Positions 7,887 to 18,851 are shown, counted from the first letter of the stretch. The stretch: 64,000 nucleotides of DNA from Buchnera aphidicola str. Bp (Baizongia pistaciae) (GCF_000007725.1 NC_004545.1:248001-312000); one strand, 5' to 3'. The notes: generated by a model not told the origin, from the sequence alone. Program-made: numbers and translations.

Positions 7887-10800
7887 ATGTTTAATTTTAA
7901 ATTTGTTCATTTGAGAGTACATAGTGATTTTTCCATGATAGATGGATTAGTTAAACCCAACATTTTAGCTCAACATGCAAAAAAGTTAAATATGCCTGCA
8001 ATAGCTATAACTGATAGTAGTAATTTGCATGGAATGATCAAATTTTATCGAGCGACATTCTCTCAGGGTATTAAACCAATTATAGGTGTGGATTTTAAAG
8101 TTTTTCCTGACGATAAGTATGTATCTTCCAATATGTTTACAAAAATTACCTTATTAGCTGTTAATAATTCAGGATATCGCAATCTTCTTTTATTATTATC
8201 ACGTGCATATAAAATTGGATATAATAATAAGGTAGGTGTTTTCATAACAAAAGAATGGTTAGTTGAACACAGAAAGGGAATAATTTTATTATCAGGAGGA
8301 TGTTACGGAGATATTGGCGTTAATTTATTAAATAATAATAAAAGTTTAGTATTAAATTGCTTATCTTTTTATAATCGATTTTTTGAAAATTTTTATTATT
8401 TAGAAATTATGAGGATTGGAAGAAGTAATGAAGAACAATATATTTCTAGAATTAAAGATATTTCTGCTAGAGAAGGTATTCCTGTAGTAGCTACTAATGA
8501 AGTATGTTTTTTAAATAAACAAGATTTTGAGGTACATAAAATTCGTGTATTTATTAATTTAGGTTGTACTATAAAAAGTAATTCAGCACATTATAATTAT
8601 ACACCTCAGCAGTTTATGCGTACTAGTAATGAAATGGAAGAATTGTTTTTAGATTTTCCTGATGCAATTTCAAATACTATAGAAATTTCTAAACGTTGCA
8701 ATGTTATTCTTAAATTTAATAAATATTTTTTACCTAAATTCCAAACAGGTAATATGAATACTACTGATTTTTTAGTTATGAAAGCAAAGAAGGGAATGCA
8801 AAAGCGTTTAATACAATTATTTCCTAATAAGCAAGACAGAATTAATAATGTTAATAGGTATTATACTCGTTTATTATCTGAATTGAACGTTATTAATAAA
8901 ATGGGTTTTCCTGGATATTTTTTAATTGTTATGGAATTTATAAATTGGGCTAAGAAAAATGATATTCCTGTAGGTCCTGGGAGAGGATCTGGTGCAGGTT
9001 CATTAGTATCATATGTTTTAAATATTACTGAGTTAGATCCTTTATCTTTTGATCTTTTATTTGAAAGATTTTTAAATCCAGAACGAGTTTTTATGCCAGA
9101 TTTAGATGTTGATTTTTGTATGGACAAACGAGATAAAGTTATTGAACATGTTTCAAAAATTTATGGAGAAGAGTCAGTATCTCAAATTATTTCTTTTGGA
9201 ACATTAACAGCAAAATCTGTTATTAGAGATGTTGGGCGTGTTTTTGGTTTTCCGTATGGATTTTTAAATAGATTATCTAAATTAATACCTCTAGATTTAG
9301 GTATGACGTTAGAAAAAGCAATTTCTCAAAAAGTAGAATTATTAGAATTATACAAGTTTGACAAAGATGTAAGAGAGTTAATAAATATAGCTAAAAGATT
9401 AGAAGGTATAACTCGGAATGTTAGTAAGCACGCTGGGGGGGTAGTTATTTCTCCAAAAAAGATAACTGATTTTGTTCCATTATATTATGATGAAAACGGT
9501 AATAATCCAGTTACTCAATTTGATAAGAATGACATTGGATATACAGGATTAGTTAAATTTGATTTTTTAGGTTTAAAAACATTAACTGTTATTCATGGAA
9601 CGGTAAAGATGATTAATACTAAATTTTCAAACAATCAAAAAAAACTAATTAACATAAATACTATTTCTTTAAAAGATAAAAATTGTTTTAAGTTTTTGCA
9701 AACTGCGCAAACTATTGCAGTATTTCAATTAGAATCTAACGGTATGAAAGATTTAATTAGACGATTAAAACCTGATTCATTTGAAGATTTAGTTGCTTTA
9801 GTAGCTTTGTTTCGCCCTGGTCCATTGCAATCAGGTATGGTAGATAATTTTATAAATAGAAAACATGGTAAAGAAAAAATTTTGTATCCTAATAAGGAGT
9901 GTCAGCATGCTTTGTTAAAGCCTATTTTAAAATCAACGTATGGGATTATTTTATATCAAGAACAAGTTATGAAAATAGTTCAAGTTTTTGCAAATTATAC
10001 TTTAGGACACGCAGATCTGTTACGTCGAACTATGGAAAAGAAAGATCAAGTAGAAATGAATAAACATAGAGAAATGTTTAAAAATGGAGCTAAAGAGAAT
10101 AATATTAATACTAAACTGTCAACAAAAATTTTTAATTTATTAGAACAATTTGCTGGATATGCTTTTAATAAATCTCATTCTGTATCTTATGCTTTGGTTT
10201 CGTATCAAACTTTATGGTTGAAATTATATTACCCTGAAGAATTTATGGCTTCTGCTATGAATGCAGACATAGATAATATTAAGAAAATTGTTGTTTTAAT
10301 TAATGAATGCAAAGTAATGAAATTAAAGATTATTCCCCCAAATGTTAATCAAAGTGATTATTATTTTAAAGTAGATGATGATAAAAATATTATTTATGGG
10401 TTAGGAGCTATTAAAGGAATTGGGAAAAGTGTAATATTAGATATTGTTAACGCAAGAAAAAATAGAAAACGATTTTCTGAATTGTTTGATTTATGTGTAT
10501 CTGTTAATTCTAAAAGAATAACTCACAAAGTAATTGAAAAATTAATTATGTCTGGAGGATGTGATTGTTTCGGTTTAAATCGTTCTATTTTAATGCATTC
10601 ATGCGAGTATATAATAAAGTCAGCTAATCAATATTTAAAATCTATTATTTTAAAAAAAAGAGATTTATTTGGATTATTGTTAGACGATTTTAATGTAATT
10701 AAAAAAAAATATTATTCAATTAAAAAATTATATTCTATGAAACAAATATTAGATTGGGAAAAAGATAGTTTAGGTTTATATTTGACAGGTCATCCTGTAG

Positions 10801-11120
10801 ATGAACATGTACATCTTCAGATGAGATATAATAACGTTATTCGTTTAAAAGATTTATTTAATAATAAAATTACAACAGAACAAATTTCTATTTTAGGAAT
10901 GATTTCATTTTTAAAATTTAAAGTAACAAAAACTAAAAAAAATATGGTGTTTATGATATTAGAAGATAGTTTTGTTCAAATAGAAGTAATAATATTTGAC
11001 AATATATTAAGAAGATATAGACATCTTTTAGAGAAAGAAGTAATAATTATTGTAACAGGTCGTATTCAAAAATCGATGTTTAGTAAAAAATATATTGTTT
11101 TAGCAGAAAAATTAATATAA
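7887..11120 (+). CDS. dnaE: DNA polymerase III alpha subunit (C-terminally shortened)
   Basis: Replicative polymerase of the C family. The N-terminal PHP domain starts [15 protein letters not shown]. The palm has [14 protein letters not shown], then PDLDVDFCM with catalytic Asp405 and Asp407 and the third Asp559 in [23 protein letters not shown] and [20 protein letters not shown] mark the fingers. The tandem HhH and OB-fold regions follow. The product has 1077 residues against 1160 in E. coli and stops after the OB fold. Only 144 bp separate it from the opposing proS, so the roughly 80-residue tau-binding C-terminal domain is deleted rather than frameshifted. The internal clamp-binding motif (QADMF in E. 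coli) aligns with KRDLF at 924-928. Confidence 0.97.
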
Positions 11121-11264
11121 ACAAAATGAATGTTTTTAATTATAATGTTGTACTAAAATGTAGTATATTGAAATTAAATATTCAATTTTAAAAAGATATT
11201 TTTAATTTTTTTAAAATATATTTAAAATAATTTTATTTAATTTTAAACAGCATAAAAAATACAT

Positions 11265-12989
11265 TTATTTTAAAGAATTATTCAGAATAATTTTAAAAAC
11301 ATGATTTTTATTAATAATTTTTTTGACATTTTTGTGTCTTTCTCGATATTCAACCATATCATTTTTTAGTAATTTTTCGCTAATAATAATACTATATGGA
11401 ATTCCTATTAATTCTATTTCTGATAGAGTTATACTTAAATTCTGTTTTCTGTCATCTAGGAGTGCATCAATGTTATTTTTCTTGCAAAAGTTATATATTT
11501 TTTCTGATTGTTGTTTGACTAATGTTGATTTGTGAAAGCATACTGGTATAATTGCTATAGTAAATGGTGCAATAGAATCAGGCCAAATTATCCCATTTTT
11601 ATCATTATTTTGTTCAATAATAGCTGCAATTATTCGTGTAATTCCAATTCCATAACAACCCATAATTAAAGTATCTTTTTTTCCAATTTTATTTTGAATT
11701 TTTACGTTCATGATTTTAGAATATTTTTTACCTAATTGGAATATATGGGCTATTTCAATGCTTTTTTGCATTTTTAGTTCTCCTGCTCCATCAGGACTTG
11801 GATCACCTTCTAAAACATATCTAATATCATAAGTTTGTGGTATTGATATATCTTTATTCCAATTCATATTGTTAAAATATTTATTTGTAATATTAGATCC
11901 AATAGTAAAGTTTTCTAAATTAATTACAGAAAAATCAGCTATTACAGGAAAATCTAGATTAATAGGTCCAATAAAATCTTTAGTTGTTCCTGTTACGTTT
12001 AATATTTCTTGTTTAGATGCAAATATTAGTGGATATTCGATTTCGTTTATTTTTGAAAGTTTGTATTCATTAATTGTATGATCTTCTCGAATTAATATGG
12101 CTACAAATAAGTGTTTACTAAAGTTTTTTGTTTTAACTAATATCGTTTTTATGGTGTTTGACTTTTTGAAGTTAGGTGTATTTGACAGTTTTTTATATAT
12201 ATCGTTATTATTTCTTAATATTTTAATTTTTTTAAAGTAGTTATTTGTACTATATTTAATATGGTTATTTTGAATAGAAGTAGCTACTTGAATATTAGCT
12301 AAATAATTAGATTGTGTGGATAATACAATAACATCTTCTCCAGTATTACTTGGTGCTTGAAATTCATGTGATTTTAGGCCTCCCATAAGTCCGGAATCTG
12401 CTTCTACAGCATAAAATTTTAGTTTCATTTTTTTGAATATTTTTATATATGTTTGGTACATCAAATTATAAGTTTTTTCTAGTGATAACATATTTATATG
12501 AAATGAATATGCATCTTTCATCATAAATTCTTTTGTTCGTATTATTCCGAATCTTGGTCGAATTTCGTCTCTAAATTTAGTTTGAATTTGGTATAATATT
12601 AATGGAAGTTGTTTGTAGGATTGAAGTTCATTTTTAATAAAATATGTAATCATTTCTTCATGTGTAGGCCCTAAAATAAATTTTTTATTTGTTCGATCAG
12701 TTACTTGAAATAATTCTTGTCCATACGTTATTACACGTTTACTTAAATCCCATAAATTTTTTTTTTGTAAAAATGGCATAGCTATTTCCATAGCTCCGCA
12801 TTGTTTCATTTCATTCTTTATAATTCTAATAACTTTTTTTAATATTCTTAAACCTGTAGGTAGCCAAATATATGTTCCTGAGGTATTTTGACGAATAATT
12901 CCTGCTCGTAACATTAGAGCATGACTAATACAATCGGAATTATGAGGTGTTTCTTTTAATGTCGAAAATAAATATTTTCTTGCTTGCAT
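11265..12989 (-). CDS. proS: prolyl-tRNA synthetase
   Basis: Class II synthetase charging tRNA-Pro. The 574 residues compare with 572 in E. coli, and the bacterial architecture is visible: motif 1 region near LMLRAGIIRQNTSGTYIWLP, motif 2 TKFRDEIRPRFGIIRTKEFM near residue 136, a central insertion domain of about 180 residues (the editing domain position in ProRS), motif 3 GCYGIGITRIIAAIIEQ, and a C-terminal anticodon-binding domain with DDRKQNLSITLSEIELIGIP. It converges with dnaE and diverges from flhB. The editing insertion is recognisable but strongly diverged. Confidence 0.96.
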   Translation of the reverse strand: MQARKYLFSTLKETPHNSDCISHALMLRAGIIRQNTSGTYIWLPTGLRILKKVIRIIKNEMKQCGAMEIAMPFLQKKNLWDLSKRVITYGQELFQVTDRTNKKFILGPTHEEMITYFIKNELQSYKQLPLILYQIQTKFRDEIRPRFGIIRTKEFMMKDAYSFHINMLSLEKTYNLMYQTYIKIFKKMKLKFYAVEADSGLMGGLKSHEFQAPSNTGEDVIVLSTQSNYLANIQVATSIQNNHIKYSTNNYFKKIKILRNNNDIYKKLSNTPNFKKSNTIKTILVKTKNFSKHLFVAILIREDHTINEYKLSKINEIEYPLIFASKQEILNVTGTTKDFIGPINLDFPVIADFSVINLENFTIGSNITNKYFNNMNWNKDISIPQTYDIRYVLEGDPSPDGAGELKMQKSIEIAHIFQLGKKYSKIMNVKIQNKIGKKDTLIMGCYGIGITRIIAAIIEQNNDKNGIIWPDSIAPFTIAIIPVCFHKSTLVKQQSEKIYNFCKKNNIDALLDDRKQNLSITLSEIELIGIPYSIIISEKLLKNDMVEYRERHKNVKKIINKNHVFKIILNNSLK

Positions 12990-13393
12990 TGTTTTTAAAA
13001 CCTTAATTAAATTATTTTGAAATAAATTCTACGTATAAATTTAATTTTCAATGTTTTATAAAAGTTGAATAAACGTAATATTTATAATATTTTAGTAATT
13101 TAAATTATTACGTAGTAATATTTTATTGTGACATTTATATTTACAATGTTATAAATAATATTTTTTTAAATAATATTATTTAATTTATGTATTAATTAAT
13201 AATATCATAGAATCTATTGGTAATAATAAAATTACCAGATAATAATTATTTAAACAATTTTAATAAAATAATAAATAATGCGTTAGTTTTATTTTTTATT
13301 AATAATTTAATTAATAAAATAAGTATATCAGCAACAATATAATTGTGTTTTTGTTAAAATTATATTTTAATTTAAAATTTAAGGCATATTTTT
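12990..13393. other. divergent intergenic region proS/flhB
   Basis: About 400 bp of extremely AT-rich sequence with short palindromic aataatatt-type repeats and no coding signal in six frames. It presumably carries the promoters of proS (leftward) and flhB (rightward). No individual promoter can be defended. Confidence 0.45.
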
Positions 13394-14542
13394 ATGAATC
13401 ATGATGAATCTGAAGAAAAGACTGAAAGTCCGACTAGTTATCGATTAAAAATTTCCAAAGAAACAGGACATAATAGATATTATCGTGAATTGTATTCATT
13501 ACTTATTTTAACTATTACGTTAATTAACTTTTGGTATAATCAGCGGTTAATTTTGACTTTATTAAAAAGAATTTTTTATTTAAGTTTTACTTTTAATAAT
13601 TCTATTTTTCAAAATGATTTATTTTTAGATCACAATTTCTTAATGATTTTTCAAGATAATCTTATTTCATTATTAGGAATAATTTTTTTTCCTATGTTAA
13701 TTTTTATGTTTCCTGCAATGATATTATGTTGTTCTAATTTTAATTTTAAATTTATAAAATTTGATATTAATAAATTAAATCCAATATTAGGATTTAAGAA
13801 TGTGTTTTCTATTAAGAGTATTGTTGATTTATTTAAAACAGTCTTAAAAATAGTTTTTGTGAGTATTGTAGTATATTTATTTATATCTAAATATTTTTTA
13901 AAAGTATGCTTTTCCTCAAATTTTACATTTGATTATATATTAAATTATAGTGTACGCACTATTTTTTTGTGTTTTTTGACTATTTTAATATTTTTTATTC
14001 CAATTATTATCATTGATTTATTTTGGGAAAAATATAATTTCTATAGAAGTTTACGTATGACGCGAAAGGAAGTTAGTGATGAATTGAAAAATATGGAAGG
14101 AAACCCTCGTATAAAATCTCGTATCCGTCAAATAATGTTTTCAATTTCAAATCGTCGTATGTTATCAAATGTATCAAAATCTGACGTTATCGTTGTAAAT
14201 CCAATGCATTATGCTATTGCTATTAAATATAATGAAACTAACATGTATGCTCCAAAAATATTAGCAAAGGGCATCGATGAATTAGCGATAAAAATTAAAA
14301 AGATAGGTAATAATCATTCTATTCCAACTCTTGTTTCGCATTCCTTAGCTCATGTTTTATATTATCGAACTGAAGTTGGAGAATATATACCAAGTGTATT
14401 ATATGAAGCTGTTGCTGAAGTATTAGCTTGGGTTTGGAAAATTCGGCATTGGAAAATAAAAGGTGGAGTATTTCCGCGTACTCCTGAAAAATTTTTTATT
14501 CCTTCGGAATTGTATGAAAAGAGGATAAAAAAACGTGGCTAA
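13394..14542 (+). CDS. flhB: flagellar type III export switch protein FlhB
   Basis: Inner-membrane component of the flagellar type III export gate that switches substrate class after hook completion. The protein is 382 residues, exactly the E. coli length, with four hydrophobic segments between about residues 30 and 215 and a cytoplasmic C-terminal domain. The N-terminus has EEKTESPTSYRL, the usual FlhB signature. The self-cleavage site, normally NPTH, reads NPMH at residues 269-272 (Asn269, Pro270, Met271, His272). It overlaps flhA by 8 bases. Buchnera is non-motile and keeps hook-basal-body genes, which are thought to serve export. Confidence 0.96.
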   Translation: MNHDESEEKTESPTSYRLKISKETGHNRYYRELYSLLILTITLINFWYNQRLILTLLKRIFYLSFTFNNSIFQNDLFLDHNFLMIFQDNLISLLGIIFFPMLIFMFPAMILCCSNFNFKFIKFDINKLNPILGFKNVFSIKSIVDLFKTVLKIVFVSIVVYLFISKYFLKVCFSSNFTFDYILNYSVRTIFLCFLTILIFFIPIIIIDLFWEKYNFYRSLRMTRKEVSDELKNMEGNPRIKSRIRQIMFSISNRRMLSNVSKSDVIVVNPMHYAIAIKYNETNMYAPKILAKGIDELAIKIKKIGNNHSIPTLVSHSLAHVLYYRTEVGEYIPSVLYEAVAEVLAWVWKIRHWKIKGGVFPRTPEKFFIPSELYEKRIKKRG

Positions 14543-16643
14543 CATCTTGTCTATATTTAAAACGTTCGAAATAAAAAGATTAGTTAAATTTCAGACGTTA
14601 TCAGGTCCGGTATTGATTTTAATAATTTTATCTATGATGGTTTTGCCGCTGGCGCCGTTTATTTTAGATTTGTTTTTTACATTCAATATAGCATTGTCAA
14701 TAGTAGTATTATTAATGTCTATGTTCACTACTAAAACATTAGAGTTTACTTCTTTTCCTACAATTTTATTGTTTTCTACATTATTAAGGTTGGCATTAAA
14801 TATTGCATCAACGAGAATAATTCTTCTAAATGGTCATATTGGATCATGTTCAGCTGGAAACGTTATACAGGCGTTTGGTCATTTTTTAGTAGGCGGTAAT
14901 TTTACTATTGGAATTATAGTGTTTATTATTTTAATAATTATTAATTTTATGGTTATTACTAAGGGAGCAAGTAGAATTGCAGAGGTTGGAGCTAGATTCA
15001 CGTTAGACGGTATGCCGGGAAAGCAAATGGCTATTGACGCAGATTTAAATGCTGGTTTAATTGGAGAAAAACAAGCTAAAAAGAGACGTATAGAAATTAA
15101 TCAAGAAGCAGATTTTTATGGTTCTATGGATGGAGCTAGTAAATTTGTTAGAGGAGATGCTATAGCTGGAATTTTAATTATGATTGTTAATATTATTGGA
15201 GGTTTAGTTATTGGTATATTGCAACATAATATGACATTTTCACAAGCAGCACAAGTATATACAATTTTAACTATTGGAGATGGATTAGTAGCACAGATTC
15301 CAGCTTTAGTAGTTTCAACTGCGTCAGGAGTGATCGTTACTCGAGTGAGTACAGATCAGAATGTTAGTGAACAAATTGTAAGTCAACTTTTTTGTAATCC
15401 TCAGGTAATTCTCTTAAGTGGAATAGTTTTAGGAGTTTTAGGATTAGTTCCTGGTATGCCTAACATTATTTTTTTAATATTTACAACATTATTATTTTTT
15501 ATATCTTGGTTAATATATCGTAATCCTGTAATATTTACGAATTTTGAATCAACTATGAAAAAAATTGATAATACTAATTTTTGTAATATATCTGATGCAT
15601 CATGGAATGACGTTCAATTAGAAGGTTCTATTAGTATTGAATTGGGTAATTTATTAATTCCAATGATTAAAGTTAATTCCAAAAAAAGTAATTTATTAGA
15701 TAAAATTCGTAACGTTAGAAAAAAATGTGCTAAAAATATTGGGTTTTTACCACCGTTAGTTCATATTAGGGATAATAATAATTTACCTGGTAACTGTTAT
15801 TGTATTTTAATCAAAGGAATTGAAATAAGTAAAGGGACGGTGCAATGTGGTAAGTTTTTGGCAATTAATTCAGGTAATGCATCTGGACCATTACCATTAC
15901 CAGCTGAAGAAACAAGTGATCCGATTTTTAAGTTTAAATCGTTTTGGATTACGAGTGAGCTTATAAATCAAGCTAAACAGAAGGGTTATAATATTGCTGA
16001 AGATAGTACTGTTATTTCAACGCATTTAAATCATATTATTTTAACTCATATAAGTTTATTGTTCGGACGTCAAGAAGCTCAACAATTATTAGACTATGTA
16101 AGTAAATTTTGTCCGAAATTAATTGAAGATTTGATTCCAAATTCTATTAATTTAACTATTTTTCATCAGGTATTGCAAAATTTATTAATTGAAAATGTTC
16201 CGATTCGTGACATGCAAACTATTTTAGAAACCTTAATTACGCATGCACCGAATTATCAAAATGACTCGCAAATTTTAACTAGTTTAGTTCGCATTTCTTT
16301 GGGAAAATTAATTATTCAAAATATTTTTCAAAATAATAAAATAGAAGTTATTAAATTTGACTCTAAATTAGAACAGATTTTACTTAAAACTATTGCAAAC
16401 AAAGATAGTGTTCTTGAACCCGGGTTGTATAACTATATTGTAGTTAAATTACAGCAAGAATATAATAATTGTAAATTAAAAAATATACCATGTGTATTAT
16501 TAGTACATCATAATTTACGTGTTTTTATAGCAAAAATGTTGTTAAAAAATATCCCGAAAATTTTTGTTTTATCAAATTTAGAATTAGAGGATGTTACAAA
16601 AATATATACAACTAATATTATTGGAGATCAAACAAAAACATAA
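14535..16643 (+). CDS. flhA: flagellar export apparatus protein FlhA
   Basis: Large export-gate subunit of the flagellar type III system. The N-terminal half has eight predicted membrane segments and the conserved cytoplasmic loop (FHIPEP region) with GASRIAEVGARFTLDGMPGK and QMAIDADLNAGLI, including the conserved Asp of MAIDADL. The C-terminal half is the soluble domain that docks chaperone-substrate complexes. Length is 702 residues against 692 in E. coli. The GTG start at 14535 lies inside the end of flhB, so the two are probably translationally coupled. A hairpin at 16674 follows. Confidence 0.96.
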   Translation: MANILSIFKTFEIKRLVKFQTLSGPVLILIILSMMVLPLAPFILDLFFTFNIALSIVVLLMSMFTTKTLEFTSFPTILLFSTLLRLALNIASTRIILLNGHIGSCSAGNVIQAFGHFLVGGNFTIGIIVFIILIIINFMVITKGASRIAEVGARFTLDGMPGKQMAIDADLNAGLIGEKQAKKRRIEINQEADFYGSMDGASKFVRGDAIAGILIMIVNIIGGLVIGILQHNMTFSQAAQVYTILTIGDGLVAQIPALVVSTASGVIVTRVSTDQNVSEQIVSQLFCNPQVILLSGIVLGVLGLVPGMPNIIFLIFTTLLFFISWLIYRNPVIFTNFESTMKKIDNTNFCNISDASWNDVQLEGSISIELGNLLIPMIKVNSKKSNLLDKIRNVRKKCAKNIGFLPPLVHIRDNNNLPGNCYCILIKGIEISKGTVQCGKFLAINSGNASGPLPLPAEETSDPIFKFKSFWITSELINQAKQKGYNIAEDSTVISTHLNHIILTHISLLFGRQEAQQLLDYVSKFCPKLIEDLIPNSINLTIFHQVLQNLLIENVPIRDMQTILETLITHAPNYQNDSQILTSLVRISLGKLIIQNIFQNNKIEVIKFDSKLEQILLKTIANKDSVLEPGLYNYIVVKLQQEYNNCKLKNIPCVLLVHHNLRVFIAKMLLKNIPKIFVLSNLELEDVTKIYTTNIIGDQTKT

Positions 16644-16673
16644 GAAAAAATGTAATTATATATCTAAAAAAGT

Positions 16674-16701
16674 GTGGTACATATTTATTTTTATGTATCA
16701 C
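16674..16701 (+). terminator. hairpin between convergent flhA and argS
   Basis: Ten-base arms gtggtacata (16674-16683) and tatgtatcac (16692-16701) pair with one G-T wobble around an 8-base T-rich loop. It lies 30 bases after the flhA stop and upstream of the argS end, so it could serve both strands. No long T tract follows, so confidence is moderate. Confidence 0.45.
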
Positions 16702-16813
16702 TCTATAAAAATTAATTTTGTATGTAAAATGCAATAAAATATATTTAGCATGAAATAAAATTTAGGTAAAGTATAATTTTTAATAAATACAAATAAATAT
16801 TAGTCGTTTAAGA

Positions 16814-18550
16814 TTACATATATTTTATTGTAGAAATTCCAATTATAAATAAACCTTTTTTTAAAGTTCTAGCTGTTAACAGGGACAATAATAGTCGATT
16901 TTTACGAATTTTAGTGTTTTTAGATTTATATATGGAACATTTTTCGTAAAATTTCGAAAAAATTTTTGATAGTTCATATAGATATTTGCATATAATATGT
17001 GGAGCACTATGTTGCAACGATTCTAATATTATTTCTTCAAATTGAAATAATTTAATAGCTAATTTATTTTCAAGTAATTCTGTCAGTATGATATTTCCGG
17101 AAAGTTTTAACATTGATATATTCAATTTTTTAAATATAGATAGTATTCTTATATATGCATATTGCATGTATGGTGCAGTGTTTCCATCAAATGTCAATAT
17201 TTCGTCCCATTTAAAAATATAGTCTGTTAATCTATTTTTAGATAAGTCAAAATATTTTATTGCACCTATTCCTATTTTTTCAGATAAATATTCTAACTCT
17301 TTGTTGGATAAGTTTTTATTTTTATTTTTTGCAATCTTTTTCGCGCGCTTTATTGCTTCATTTATTAGATCAGATAATATTATGTTGTTTCCAGAACGGG
17401 TGCTGAATGGACGTTTATTTTTTGAACAAATCATTCCAAATTCATTATGTCTAATAATAATGTTATTAGATATGTATCCAGCTTTTTTAGCTATTTCTAA
17501 GATTTGTTTTAAATATTCTTTTTGACGAGAATCAATAAAATATAAAATTTGGTCAGCACGAAGAACTTCGCAACGGTATTTTAAACACGCGAGATCAATA
17601 GTAGAATATAAAAATGCACCATCCTGTTTTTGAATTATCACGCCCATTGGTGCCCCGTCTCTATTTTTGAATTTATTTAAAAATACGATGTAAGCACCAT
17701 TACATTGTTTTGCAATTTTTTTTGTTTTTAAGTCCTGTATAATGTCAGGTAGCATATCATTATAAAAACTTTCTCCGACAATATGTTTATTTGTTAAAGT
17801 AACATTTAATTTTTTATAAATTTTTTGATTTTCTGTTATAGTTTTTTTAACAATTTTTTTCCAAATTCTTATGCATTCTTTATCTTTTTTTTGTAATTTT
17901 ACAACATAATTTCGTGTTTTTTTAGAAAATTCTGAATCTAAATCAAAATTCACTTTTGCTTTTTGGTATAATTCATTTAAATCAAGTTGATTGATTTCAT
18001 TATAAGATATAAAGTTTTGTTTTAAATAAGCGATAATCATTCCGAAATGTGTACCCCAATCTCCAATGTGGTTAATTCGCATAACGTTATGTCCTAGAAA
18101 TTCTAATATGCGAGCTGTAGCATCACCTAGAATGGTTGAACGAAGGTGTCCTACATGCATTTTTTTTGCAACATTTGGTGATGAATAATCTATAATAATA
18201 TTTTTTGGTGTGACTTTTTTTATTCCTAATCTAAATGATTTTATTTTTTTTGTTAATTCTTTTTCTAACCATGTTTTATTAATAAAAATATTTATAAAAC
18301 CTAATTTTGAAGCTGTAATTTTCTTATACATTTTATATTCATAATAACGCATGTTAGAAATAATATATTTTGAAAGAACATATGGATTTTTATTTAAATT
18401 ATTAGCTAATTTTATAATTCCATTTACTTGGTAATCCCAAACTTTTTTGTCGGAAGTTCTGACAATTGCAAGGTCTTCATGTGTTATAAAAATTTTTATA
18501 ATATTTAATACTTTTTTAATGTGTTTTGATATTATAGATTTAATAGTCAT
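16814..18550 (-). CDS. argS: arginyl-tRNA synthetase
   Basis: Class I synthetase charging tRNA-Arg. It is 578 residues, the E. coli length being 577. The N-terminal tRNA-binding (Add-1) domain is followed by the HIGH-type motif in SSPNVAKKMHVGHLRSTILGD near residue 130 (here HVGH). Further on are IGDWGTHFGMII, the KMSKS-equivalent region KRPFSTRSGNNI typical of ArgRS enzymes that lack a canonical KMSKS, and the C-terminal DALR anticodon-binding domain with MQYAYIRILSIFKK. It diverges from the 16S rRNA promoter region. Confidence 0.96.
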   Translation of the reverse strand: MTIKSIISKHIKKVLNIIKIFITHEDLAIVRTSDKKVWDYQVNGIIKLANNLNKNPYVLSKYIISNMRYYEYKMYKKITASKLGFINIFINKTWLEKELTKKIKSFRLGIKKVTPKNIIIDYSSPNVAKKMHVGHLRSTILGDATARILEFLGHNVMRINHIGDWGTHFGMIIAYLKQNFISYNEINQLDLNELYQKAKVNFDLDSEFSKKTRNYVVKLQKKDKECIRIWKKIVKKTITENQKIYKKLNVTLTNKHIVGESFYNDMLPDIIQDLKTKKIAKQCNGAYIVFLNKFKNRDGAPMGVIIQKQDGAFLYSTIDLACLKYRCEVLRADQILYFIDSRQKEYLKQILEIAKKAGYISNNIIIRHNEFGMICSKNKRPFSTRSGNNIILSDLINEAIKRAKKIAKNKNKNLSNKELEYLSEKIGIGAIKYFDLSKNRLTDYIFKWDEILTFDGNTAPYMQYAYIRILSIFKKLNISMLKLSGNIILTELLENKLAIKLFQFEEIILESLQHSAPHIICKYLYELSKIFSKFYEKCSIYKSKNTKIRKNRLLLSLLTARTLKKGLFIIGISTIKYM

Positions 18551-18765
18551 GTGATCCTATATAGAAATTTTTATTAACATTATTTATTAATATTTATTGT
18601 ATATTAAATAATACAAAATATAAATTATTTCAGAAATTTTAAATATTTGTATAAGTAATATTTTTGTAATTAAAATAGCTATTTGTATTTTTCTATTAAA
18701 AGATTATTTAAATAAACTAAATTACAAATTTATTAGTTAATTTAATAAATAAATATTTAAAATTG

Positions 18766-18797
18766 TTGACAAATGTATAAAAAGATGTAAGTATGTA
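18766..18797 (+). promoter_or_regulatory. putative 16S rRNA promoter
   Basis: A consensus -35 hexamer ttgaca at 18766-18771 is followed 16-17 bases later by a poor -10 candidate (taagta/aagtat, 18788-18794). It lies about 45 bases before the boxA-like element and about 155 bases before the mature 16S 5-prime end, a sensible place. The -35 box is seen directly; the -10 choice is weak. Confidence 0.45.
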
Positions 18798-18813
18798 AAG
18801 GTATTAAAAACAA

Positions 18814-18825
18814 CGCTCTTTAAAA
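18814..18825 (+). promoter_or_regulatory. boxA-like antitermination element in the 16S leader
   Basis: The sequence cgctctttaaaa corresponds to the E. coli rrn boxA (tgctctttaaca). It lies immediately upstream of the RNase III processing stem, in the same order as in the E. coli rrn leader. BoxA RNA recruits NusB-NusE and the SuhB-containing antitermination complex. A SuhB gene with lost metal ligands is present at 55565. Confidence 0.65.
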
Positions 18826-18828
18826 AAA

Positions 18829-18851
18829 TATCAGAAAATTCATGTGGGCAC
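18829..18851 (+). repeat. left arm of the 16S precursor processing stem
   Basis: This 23-base segment is the exact reverse complement of 20518-20540, on the other side of the 16S gene. The paired arms would loop out the whole 16S rRNA, as the RNase III stem does in E. coli, and the core catgtgggcac resembles the E. coli leader (tgtgtgggcac). Confidence 0.85.

Noticed and set aside
8861-9127. Antisense ORF of 88 codons within dnaE
   Set aside because: It is a shadow of the conserved palm domain of dnaE on the opposite strand, with no family similarity or start signal.
11188-11212. Hairpin ttaaaaa-gata-tttttaa followed by seven T, after dnaE
   Set aside because: It contains only A-T pairs of 7 bp, and many such structures are expected by chance at this composition, so I did not call it a terminator.
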